Positions 25,300 through 32,412 of a stretch of 64,000 bases of DNA are shown in pieces. The stretch lies in contig JADJXK010000002.1 in assembly GCA_016710325.1 (NCBI GenBank), positions 3,472,001 to 3,536,000 on the forward strand. Direction: 5' to 3'. The notes beneath the pieces were generated by a model. That model ran no database searches and was not told where the DNA came from. It saw nothing but the letters and a program-made list of their open reading frames with translations. Source of the stretch: Candidatus Leptofilum proximum. GTDB lineage: Bacteria > Chloroflexota > Anaerolineae > Promineifilales > Promineifilaceae. Each line of letters opens with the position of its first letter. Position 1 is the stretch's first letter. A program made the position numbers and the translations under genes.

Positions 25300-27300
25300 G
25301 TGCTAATCGATTTTGGACGCGAAATATGTGGTGATTTGACCATCGCCGAGTCACGGGAATGGCTGGTCACCAATGGGATTGGCGGTTTTGCCTCGGGCAC
25401 GGTGGCCGGCACGCTCACACGCCGCTACCACGGACTGCTGCTGGCAACCTTGCAGCCGCCGCTGGGCCGCACCCTCATGCTGGCCAAGGTAGATGAGACG
25501 GTGGAGTATGAGGGAATTTACCCGCAGAGCGGCCGTTTCTACCCGCTTTATGTCAATCGTTGGGCCAACGGCAAGGTGGAAGGTAATGGCCACTGCACCA
25601 TCAACCGCTTTCACCTGGAAGGCACCACCCCCGTCTGGACCTTTGCCTTTGGTAACGCCCTGCTGGAAAAACGCATCTGGATGCAGCCCGGCGCCAACAC
25701 CACCTACCTGCAATACAAACTGGTCCGCGCCACCGGCCCTTTGACGATGGAAGCCAAGGCGTTTGTCAACTACCGCGACTACCACCAGACCACTATCATG
25801 AACGACTGGGAACCGGCGGTGACAGATGTGGCCCACGGGCTGCGCCTTCAGGTACACGAAGATGCCGATCCGCTGTACCTGCTCAGCGACCAAATGGAGA
25901 TGATTCCCCAATTTGACTGGTACGAAGATTTTTACCTGAGCATTGAGGAGTACCGCGGCCAAAACGACGTGCAGGAAGATCATATCTACGCCGCCCTGCT
26001 GCGCACGGTCTTGCGCCCAGGCGAGTCGTTTACGCTGGTGGCCAGCACCGAGCCAGACGCCAACCTGGACGGGGCCACAGCGTATGCCCAGCGGCAGGCG
26101 TATGAAATGTCGCTGCTGGACCGGGCGCGCAAAGTACACGCGGTGGCCCTGCCGCCAGCCGTCGAGCAGCTGGTGCTGGCGGCTGACCAGTTTATTGTAA
26201 AAAGACCGACGGCGCGTGATGTAAACGGCCGTTCCGTCATTGCCGGTTATCCCTGGTTCAGCGACTGGGGCCGCGACACCATGATTGCCCTGCCTGGACT
26301 CACGCTTACCACCGGGCGACCGGAAGTGGCAGCCTCCATTTTGCGCACCTACGCCCAATTTGTGGACCAGGGCATGCTGCCCAACCGCTTCCCCGATGCC
26401 GGGGAACGTCCCGAATACAACACCGTGGATGCCACCCTCTGGTATTTTGAAGCGCTGCGGGCTACCCACGCCGCCACCGCTGACGAAGCGCTGGTGCGCG
26501 AGCTGTTCCCCGTGCTGCAAGACATCATCCTCTGGCACAAGCGCGGCACCCGCTACAACATCCAGATGGATGCCAAAGACGGCCTGCTGTTTGCCGGGGA
26601 AGAAGGTGTGCAGCTCACCTGGATGGACGCCAAGGTAGACAGCTGGGTGGTGACGTCGCGCATTGGCAAGCCGGTGGAAATTAACGCGCTGTGGTACAAC
26701 GCGCTGTGCATCATGGTCGATTTTGCTCGCCTGCTGGGGGAAGACCCCACCGAGTACGAAGCGATGATCAAGAAGGTGAAAAAGGGATTCGGCCGTTTTT
26801 GGAACAAGGAAATGGGCTACTGCTACGACGTGATTGATGGGCCGAATGCCGATGGCCTGGACGGCAGCTTACGGCCGAATCAACTCCTGGCCATTTCCCT
26901 GCCGTACAGCCCGCTCACACCCGAGCAGCAGCGTTCTGCCGTGGACGCCTGCGGCCGTCACCTGCTGACCGCCCACGGGCTGCGCAGCCTGTCGGCGGAT
27001 GACAAGGCGTACGTCGGCCACTACGGCGGCGATCGGCAGAAGCGGGACGGCGCGTACCACCAGGGCACGGTCTGGGGCTGGCTGATTGGACCCTTTGTCA
27101 GCGCCCATTTGCGCGTGTATGGCGACAAAGCCGCGGCCCAATCGTACCTGGACTCGCTGATGCACCACCAGATTCGTTCTCACGGCATGGGCAGCCTGAG
27201 CGAAATTTTTGACGGCGATGCGCCGTTTACGCCGCGCGGCTGCGTGGCCCAGGCATGGAGCGTGGCCGAAGTGCTGCGCGCCTGGCAAGAAACAAATTGA
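25300..27300 (+). CDS. Glycogen debranching enzyme (amylo-alpha-1,6-glucosidase family)
   Basis: Cytosolic enzyme of 666 aa acting on alpha-1,6 branches of glycogen. The N-terminal GDE_N domain (about 1-230) starts with REWLVTNGIGGFASGTVAGTLTRRYHGLL, its usual signature. The C-terminal (alpha/alpha)6-barrel GDE_C domain has GYPWFSDWGRDTMIALPGLTL, DATLWYFEAL, LTWMDAKVDSWVVTSRIGKPVEINALWYNAL and KRDGAYHQGTVWGWLIGPF, holding the expected acidic residues. GTG 25300 follows AAGGAG. The gene leads a block of central carbon genes (6-phosphogluconate dehydrogenase, rpiA). Confidence 0.95.
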   Translation: MLIDFGREICGDLTIAESREWLVTNGIGGFASGTVAGTLTRRYHGLLLATLQPPLGRTLMLAKVDETVEYEGIYPQSGRFYPLYVNRWANGKVEGNGHCTINRFHLEGTTPVWTFAFGNALLEKRIWMQPGANTTYLQYKLVRATGPLTMEAKAFVNYRDYHQTTIMNDWEPAVTDVAHGLRLQVHEDADPLYLLSDQMEMIPQFDWYEDFYLSIEEYRGQNDVQEDHIYAALLRTVLRPGESFTLVASTEPDANLDGATAYAQRQAYEMSLLDRARKVHAVALPPAVEQLVLAADQFIVKRPTARDVNGRSVIAGYPWFSDWGRDTMIALPGLTLTTGRPEVAASILRTYAQFVDQGMLPNRFPDAGERPEYNTVDATLWYFEALRATHAATADEALVRELFPVLQDIILWHKRGTRYNIQMDAKDGLLFAGEEGVQLTWMDAKVDSWVVTSRIGKPVEINALWYNALCIMVDFARLLGEDPTEYEAMIKKVKKGFGRFWNKEMGYCYDVIDGPNADGLDGSLRPNQLLAISLPYSPLTPEQQRSAVDACGRHLLTAHGLRSLSADDKAYVGHYGGDRQKRDGAYHQGTVWGWLIGPFVSAHLRVYGDKAAAQSYLDSLMHHQIRSHGMGSLSEIFDGDAPFTPRGCVAQAWSVAEVLRAWQETN

Positions 27301-27360
27301 TCTTGGCCACGAATTTCGCGAATGGGCGCGAAAGATGATTGGCAGTTTTGATGATTTCAT

Positions 27361-27418
27361 GATGCGTCAAACGTGAAACGTGACTAAAGGCCACTCACGT
27401 TTCACGTTTCACGTCAAA
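27361..27418. repeat. GTGAAACGTGAC palindrome (family A)
   Basis: ATGCGTCAAACGTGAAACGTGACT and AGTGAGTG-complement CACTCACGTTTCACGTTTCACG face each other. Flanked by GATTTCATGATG and GAATCATGC, which may extend the dyad. Confidence 0.75.
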
Positions 27419-27479
27419 CCCACCTGAATCATGCAAATATAGAAGATACGTGTGGTTTGCTGGGGTGAAGGAAAGTAAG

Positions 27480-28394
27480 ATGAAGCTAGCAATGATTGGC
27501 CTGGGCAAGATGGGTGCGAACATGGCCACACGATTGATCCAGGGCGGCCATGAGGTGGTGGGATATAACCTGGATACGGCCGTTACCAACCAGCTTGCCG
27601 AGGAAGTGGGGCTCATTCCCGCCTACTCCTTGGCGGAAGTCGTGGAAAAGCTAGACCCCCCTCGGGTGGCCTGGGTGATGGTCCCGGCCGGTGGCCCCAC
27701 AGAAAGCGTCGTGTCCGAGTTGGGGCAGATGTTTGGTGTGGGCGACCTGGTGGTGGACGGCGGCAACAGTAACTACAAAGACACCATCCGCCGCGGCCAG
27801 ATGTTGATGGCCAAAGGCGTGGAATATGTTGATGTGGGCACCAGCGGCGGCGTTTGGGGGCTGAAGGAAGGCTACAGCATGATGGTAGGCGGCACGGAAA
27901 CGGCCGTAACCCAGCTCACCCCCGCCCTGCAAACCCTGGCCCCCGCTTCCGACAAAGGCTGGGGGCACGTTGGCCCCAGCGGCGTCGGGCACTTTGTCAA
28001 GATGGTGCACAACGGCATCGAATATGGCCTCATGCAGGCCTATGCCGAAGGCTTTGAAATTATGAAGGCCAAGTATGAGTTTGGCCTCGATCTGCACCAG
28101 GTGGCCGAGATATGGCGCTTTGGCAGCGTGGTGCGCTCCTGGCTGCTGGATTTAACCGCCAACGCCCTGGCCGAAGATGTGGACCTGAGCCAGATCAAGG
28201 GTTTTGTGCCCGACAGCGGCGAAGGGCGCTGGACGGTGTTTGAAGCCATCGATTTGGATGTGCCTGCACCCATCATTACCCACTCCCTGTTTGCCCGCTT
28301 TGTGAGCCGCCAGGATGAAAGTTTTGCTGCTAAATTGCTGGCCGCCATGCGGCACCAGTTTGGCGGTCACGCCGTCATTAAGACCGAGGATTGA
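27480..28394 (+). CDS. gnd: 6-phosphogluconate dehydrogenase (decarboxylating), short type
   Basis: Oxidises 6-phosphogluconate to ribulose 5-phosphate in the pentose phosphate pathway. The 304-aa length matches the short GndA/YqeC-type enzyme. The NADP fold starts at MKLAMIGLGKMGANMATRLIQGG; substrate-binding and catalytic parts are DVGTSGGVWGLKEGYSMMVGG and HFVKMVHNGIEYGLMQAYAEGF (catalytic Lys and the Asn after it). ATG 27480 follows GAAGGA; an upstream GTG at 27450 is less likely. Two genes on is rpiA, which uses its product. Confidence 0.95.
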   Translation: MKLAMIGLGKMGANMATRLIQGGHEVVGYNLDTAVTNQLAEEVGLIPAYSLAEVVEKLDPPRVAWVMVPAGGPTESVVSELGQMFGVGDLVVDGGNSNYKDTIRRGQMLMAKGVEYVDVGTSGGVWGLKEGYSMMVGGTETAVTQLTPALQTLAPASDKGWGHVGPSGVGHFVKMVHNGIEYGLMQAYAEGFEIMKAKYEFGLDLHQVAEIWRFGSVVRSWLLDLTANALAEDVDLSQIKGFVPDSGEGRWTVFEAIDLDVPAPIITHSLFARFVSRQDESFAAKLLAAMRHQFGGHAVIKTED

Positions 28395-28419
28395 GGCTCT
28401 TTAGGATTTTGTGGATTTT

Positions 28420-28469
28420 GGCGTGAAACGTGAAACGTGACCAGATGACTTCACGTTTCACGTTTCATG
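28420..28469. repeat. GTGAAACGTGAAACGTGAC palindrome (family A)
   Basis: GCGTGAAACGTGAAACGTGA and TCACGTTTCACGTTTCA flank CCAGATGACT. Outer words CTCTTTAGGATTTT and CCTAAAGACCC also pair, as around the 22617 copy. Confidence 0.85.
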
Positions 28470-28486
28470 GATTGTCAATCCCGTGA

Positions 28487-29296
28487 ATGCCTAAAGACCC
28501 AGGAATGATTAAATCGTTTATGTTCGAAAACAAACCCAAATTTGGTCCAGAGCATTTTGCCGCAGGCGTAGACATTATCCGGCAGGGAGATGTGCCCGAT
28601 AAGTTTTACATCATCACGCGTGGACAGGTGGAGATTGTTTTGCAGCCGCCGGACGGCCTGGACGCGGTGATAGACCGTATCGGCCCCGGTGGCTTTTTTG
28701 GCGAGGTGGGGCTGCTCAACCAGAGTCGGCGTATGGCCACGGTGCGGGCGGCTACGGCCGTTGACGTGATGGCCATGGACTACCAGACGTTTCGCGGCTG
28801 GATTGAAGGCTCGCCGCTGGTGGCGCAGGAAATCGAGGCCCTGGCCGCCGAGCGCACCCGCGATACCGGGCCGCTGGAGCCGGTGCCTTATTTTGATGCT
28901 GCCAGGATACCGGACGATGTGGTGGAAACGGCCGTTGAATCCGCCGAGCAGTATGAAGCGGGTACTGTCATCATCCAGCAGGGTGAGCTGCCAGATCGCT
29001 TTTACGTGATTGTGGAAGGGTTTGTGGTGGTGACCCATATGGATGCCAGCGGCAAGCTGCACCGCGTGGCGCATCTGGCGGCCGGTGACTATTTTGGCGA
29101 GATTGGGCTGTTAGAAGGGGTTGAGCGCATCGCTACGGTGACGGCCGTTACCCGCGTCAAGGTTGTTTCGTTCGACCGCGGTACTTTCCGCCGCTGGATG
29201 ATGCAGTCGCCCAGCAGCCAGGACGACATTGCCGAAACGGCCGCACGGCGGCGCAAGGATACGGGCATGTTGTCGCTGCCAGACGAAGGAAGTTAA
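28487..29296 (+). CDS. Protein with two cyclic-nucleotide-binding domains
   Basis: The 269-aa protein is made of two cNMP-binding (CRP-like) beta-rolls, about residues 15-125 and 150-250. Each has the phosphate-binding cassette core: GGFFGEVGLLNQSRRMATVRA and GDYFGEIGLLEGVERIATVTA. In both, the Arg and Ser/Thr that contact the cyclic phosphate are not in the strict CRP order, so the ligand is uncertain. There is no HTH, kinase or channel domain, so it is probably a stand-alone sensor or adaptor. Start options are ATGs at 28487, 28505 and 28520; the first overlaps the outer edge of repeat family A. Confidence 0.88.
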   Translation: MPKDPGMIKSFMFENKPKFGPEHFAAGVDIIRQGDVPDKFYIITRGQVEIVLQPPDGLDAVIDRIGPGGFFGEVGLLNQSRRMATVRAATAVDVMAMDYQTFRGWIEGSPLVAQEIEALAAERTRDTGPLEPVPYFDAARIPDDVVETAVESAEQYEAGTVIIQQGELPDRFYVIVEGFVVVTHMDASGKLHRVAHLAAGDYFGEIGLLEGVERIATVTAVTRVKVVSFDRGTFRRWMMQSPSSQDDIAETAARRRKDTGMLSLPDEGS

Positions 29297-29395
29297 AAGT
29301 GAAAAGTAGGGGCGAGGCAGGTGGATGACACCCTGGCCACACAAAGGGTCTATTTCCCACCTGCCTTGCCCATGAGAAAGAGCCAGTGAAAAGCA
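29297..29395. repeat. Family D repeat between cNMP protein and HIT genes
   Basis: AAAAGTGAAAAGTAGGGGCGAGGCAGGTGG faces CCCACCTGCCTTGCCC, ending AGTGAAAAGC. The HIT gene's GTG start lies in the last unit. Confidence 0.7.
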
Positions 29396-29871
29396 AAAAT
29401 AGGGTATTCGATTGTCTGACCTGTGAGCTCACAGAACGGCGCGACAAAGGGCAGGCGCCATTGTGGGACAACATCTTCAGGACGCGCTACTGGGATGTGG
29501 TGCACCACTTTGATACGGCGCTGCCTGGTTGGCTGGTGCTGGTGGCTCGCCGCCACATCGCCGCCGTTGATGAAATGAGCGAGGCCGAAGCCGCCGAGCT
29601 GGGGGTGCTGCTGCGCGACGTTTCCCTGGCGCTGCGGCAGGTGACTGGCTGTCGCAAAACTTACGTTCTCCAGTTTGCAGACCATCCCAGCCATCCACAT
29701 GTGCACGTGCACGTTGTGCCGGTCATGGATGATCGGCCGGAAGATCGACGTGGGCCAAAAATTATGGGATATGTCAATGTTGCCGCCGAGGAGCGTGTTG
29801 ATGAGGCGGCGATGAACGCTGTCGGCGAGCAGGTCCGGCAGGTGCTTTCTGCTATGACCAATAAGGCTTAA
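29386..29871 (+). CDS. HIT-family hydrolase
   Basis: Nucleotide-binding hydrolase of 161 aa with the histidine triad HVHVHVVPV preceded by HPSHP (residues about 103-116) and the usual strand PGWLVLVARRHIAAVDEMSEAEAAELG. A CLTCE pair near the N-terminus may bind zinc. GTG 29386 is the only reasonable start and comes from a dispersed repeat, so the first residues may be recent. It ends 11 bases before rpiA and is likely co-transcribed with it. Confidence 0.92.
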   Translation: MKSKNRVFDCLTCELTERRDKGQAPLWDNIFRTRYWDVVHHFDTALPGWLVLVARRHIAAVDEMSEAEAAELGVLLRDVSLALRQVTGCRKTYVLQFADHPSHPHVHVHVVPVMDDRPEDRRGPKIMGYVNVAAEERVDEAAMNAVGEQVRQVLSAMTNKA

Positions 29872-29881
29872 GGGAGTCAAG

Positions 29882-30577
29882 ATGCGTGACGTTGCGGCAC
29901 TAAAAGTTCAAGCTGCGGAACGCGCGGTGGAGTTTATTCAATCCGGCATGGTGGTGGGCTTAGGGACGGGCAGTACGGCCGTTCACGCCGTGCGCGCCGT
30001 GGGGCGGCTGCTGCAAAGCGGGCAGCTGCAAAACATCGTGGCCATTCCAACCTCCGAAGCCACCGCCGAAGAAGCCCGCTCCCTGCAAATCCCCCTGGTG
30101 AGCTTTGACACTCACCCAGTGATTGACATAACAATTGATGGCGCCGATGAGGCCGATCCAAATTTGGACGTGATTAAAGGCCTGGGCGGGGCGCTGCTGC
30201 GGGAAAAGATTGTAGCGGCCGTTTCCAAACGGTTTGTCATTGTGGCCGACCACAGCAAGCGGGTGACGCAGCTGGGCAGCCGCGCCCCTGTACCGGTGGA
30301 AGTAATCCCTTTTGCCGAGCGTCCTGTATGTGACTACCTGCAATCGCTGGGGGCGCGGGTGGAAAAGCGCCTGGCGGAAGATGGCAAACGGCCGTACCGC
30401 ACCGACGAAAACAATATCATCCTCGACTGTTACCTGGGTCCGATTGCCGATCCGTACCAGCTGGCTGCCACCATCCGTCAGCGGCCCGGCGTGGTTGAGC
30501 ACGGCCTCTTCCTCAACATGGTCACAGACGTCATCCTGGCCACCCCCGACGGCCTCGAACACCTCACCCGCGCTTAA
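29882..30577 (+). CDS. rpiA: Ribose-5-phosphate isomerase A
   Basis: Interconverts ribose 5-phosphate and ribulose 5-phosphate. The 231-aa protein has VVGLGTGSTAVHAV at the phosphate site, ITIDGADEADPNLDVIKGLGGALLREKIVA at the active site (catalytic Asp and Glu/Lys) and KRFVIVADHSKRV. AGGGAG precedes ATG 29882. With 6-phosphogluconate dehydrogenase two genes upstream it forms part of the pentose phosphate pathway. Confidence 0.96.
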   Translation: MRDVAALKVQAAERAVEFIQSGMVVGLGTGSTAVHAVRAVGRLLQSGQLQNIVAIPTSEATAEEARSLQIPLVSFDTHPVIDITIDGADEADPNLDVIKGLGGALLREKIVAAVSKRFVIVADHSKRVTQLGSRAPVPVEVIPFAERPVCDYLQSLGARVEKRLAEDGKRPYRTDENNIILDCYLGPIADPYQLAATIRQRPGVVEHGLFLNMVTDVILATPDGLEHLTRA

Positions 30578-30639
30578 CCAGACGACAAGCCGCCTGTAAT
30601 AAAATTGTAAGCACTGTACGCTAAAGTGGTCGCATATTA

Positions 30640-30712
30640 TTTGCGAGTGGGCGAGTTGGCGAGTGAAAAGGTCACCCCTTCACCCTGTCACCCTGTCACC
30701 CCTCGCCCCAGG
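30640..30712. repeat. GCGAGTGGGCGAGTTGGCGAGTG and CCCTGTCACCC repeat
   Basis: Mixed family D/E wording: GCGAGTG units then CACCCTGTCACCCTGTCACCCC. It lies before the ribosome-binding site of the molybdopterin oxidoreductase gene. Confidence 0.65.
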
Positions 30713-30720
30713 AGTAATCT

Positions 30721-32337
30721 ATGCTCAAAAAACTATCCCTCGGCGGCCTGGTTGGCCTGTTGTTGATGGCGACGTTAACGGCCGTTCACTTCCTGGCGGC
30801 CCAGCTCATCGGCACCTCCTTCATCCCCTATGACTTTTTTAACTGGATGACCCGCGTGCTGCCCGGCGATCTCATCACCTTTGGCATCGATTTGATGATC
30901 GATACCATGCGCTTGCTGGGCTTAAGTGTGGTGGACCTGGCCAAAACGGCCGAACGCGGCGCGGCTGTTTTGCAGTTTGTGGGACTGGCGGCGGTGATTG
31001 GCGCGGTGGTGTTTGTTGTTTTGCACTGGTTCAAGCTGCGCCGTCCGGCGTTGGGTGGCCTGATTGGAGGTGCTGTGGTCGGCGCGCTGCTGTTTTTCAC
31101 CAGCCGCACGGTGGCCCAGCCGGATGTTTCGCCCTTGGTGAATGGGTTGTGGTTGGTGGCCAGCTTTTTGCTGTGGGGCTGGCTGCTGGGCTGGGCGTAC
31201 GGCCGTCTCTATCCCCAGGAAACGGCCGTAGCAGAGGTACAAGTTTCCACCCCGGCCGATGTGCAGGTGCTGGATCGGCGGCGCTTTTTGATTCAGCTGG
31301 GGGCGAGTACGGCCGTACTTACCGTGGCCGGTACCGGCATTGGTGCCACCCTCGCCCGCGCCGAACGCGCCCGCCTGTCTGCCGGTGGAGCCAGCATTGG
31401 CTCTGGCAGCATCGTCTTTCCCAATGCCAACGATCCCGTCGTGCCTGTGCCCGGCACCCGCCCCGAATACACGCCGGTTGCCGAGCATTACCAGGTGTTC
31501 CTGCAAACCGAACCCACCCTCATCGAAGAGGCAGAGTGGACCCTGCCCATCACCGGCATGGTGGACAGCCCGCGCACCTTTACCCTGCAGCAGTTCCGCG
31601 ACGAGTTTGAGTCGTTTGACCAGTTTGTTACCCTCACCTGCATTTCTGGGCGCGTGGGCACGGGGCTGATCAGCACCACCAAATGGACCGGGGTTAGCGC
31701 GCAGGATGTGTTGGAAGCCATCGGCGTGCAGCCCGAAGCCAGGTACCTCTTCATCACCTCTGGGGACGGCTTCTACGAGACGGTTGATTTGGAGCTGATT
31801 CGTAACGACCGGCGCATCATGTTTTGTTACGCCTGGGATGATAAACTGCTGCCCAAAGACCACGGCTTCCCCCTGCGCATCTGGATTCCCGACCGCTACG
31901 GCATGAAGCAGCCCAAGTGGATCACCGGCATCGAAGTCACCGACGTCGATCAGCCCGGCTACTGGGTGGAACGCAATTGGGACAAAGTGGCCCGCGTGAA
32001 GGCCACGTCGGTGATTGACACCGTGGCCGTAGACAGCATGGGCCTGGTCAACGGCCAGGACGTGATTCCCGTGGGCGGCATCGCCTATGCCGGGGCGCGG
32101 GGCATTGGCGGCGTAGAAGTACGGGTTGACGGTGGTGAATGGCAGCCCGCCCAACTGCGCGCCCCGCTCTCCGAAACCACCTGGGTCATCTGGCGCTACG
32201 AATGGCCTTTCACCGCGGGTGATCACCTCTTTGAAGTACGCTGCACCGAGGCCGACGGCACGCCGCAAATCGAAGAAAGTCATCCTGCCCGTCCCGATGG
32301 TTCGTCGGGCATCCACAGCTTCGAGGCGTCTGTCTGA
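30721..32337 (+). CDS. Membrane-anchored molybdopterin oxidoreductase (sulfite oxidase/YedY-like)
   Basis: The 538-aa protein combines an N-terminal membrane block (four helices, about residues 5-155) with a periplasmic-type molybdopterin domain. At about 180 a twin-arginine-like motif RRRFLIQLGAS leads into a hydrophobic stretch, so an internal Tat signal links the two. The Oxidored_molyb domain (about 255-430) holds the likely Mo-ligand Cys in VTLTCISGRVGTGLISTTKWTGV and the DHGFPLRIWIPDRYG stretch. A Mo-co_dimer-like beta domain follows (about 440-535, VRVDGGEWQPAQL, TTWVIWRYEW). AGGAG precedes ATG 30721. It could oxidise sulfite or reduce a sulfoxide; no cytochrome partner is adjacent. 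Confidence 0.9.
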   Translation: MLKKLSLGGLVGLLLMATLTAVHFLAAQLIGTSFIPYDFFNWMTRVLPGDLITFGIDLMIDTMRLLGLSVVDLAKTAERGAAVLQFVGLAAVIGAVVFVVLHWFKLRRPALGGLIGGAVVGALLFFTSRTVAQPDVSPLVNGLWLVASFLLWGWLLGWAYGRLYPQETAVAEVQVSTPADVQVLDRRRFLIQLGASTAVLTVAGTGIGATLARAERARLSAGGASIGSGSIVFPNANDPVVPVPGTRPEYTPVAEHYQVFLQTEPTLIEEAEWTLPITGMVDSPRTFTLQQFRDEFESFDQFVTLTCISGRVGTGLISTTKWTGVSAQDVLEAIGVQPEARYLFITSGDGFYETVDLELIRNDRRIMFCYAWDDKLLPKDHGFPLRIWIPDRYGMKQPKWITGIEVTDVDQPGYWVERNWDKVARVKATSVIDTVAVDSMGLVNGQDVIPVGGIAYAGARGIGGVEVRVDGGEWQPAQLRAPLSETTWVIWRYEWPFTAGDHLFEVRCTEADGTPQIEESHPARPDGSSGIHSFEASV

Positions 32338-32365
32338 CCCGCAAATGGCATTCTGCCGGTATAAT

Positions 32366-32400
32366 AAGGTGGCCTGGGGATTCTCGGGCCACCTTTTTTT
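32366..32400 (+). terminator. Rho-independent terminator
   Basis: AAGGTGGCC pairs with GGGCCACCTT around TGGGGATTCTC, followed by TTTTTTT. Ends the molybdopterin oxidoreductase transcript. Confidence 0.9.
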
Positions 32401-32412
32401 GATTGGAGTAGG

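Noticed and set aside
25351..26538. A 395-codon open frame antisense to the debranching enzyme
   Set aside because: It mirrors codon structure of the real gene, is rich in His/Gly/Arg with no recognisable domain and lacks a ribosome-binding site. High-GC shadow.
30922..32316. A 464-codon open frame antisense to the molybdopterin oxidoreductase
   Set aside because: Same reasoning: the plus-strand frame has clear domains and signals, and this one has none.
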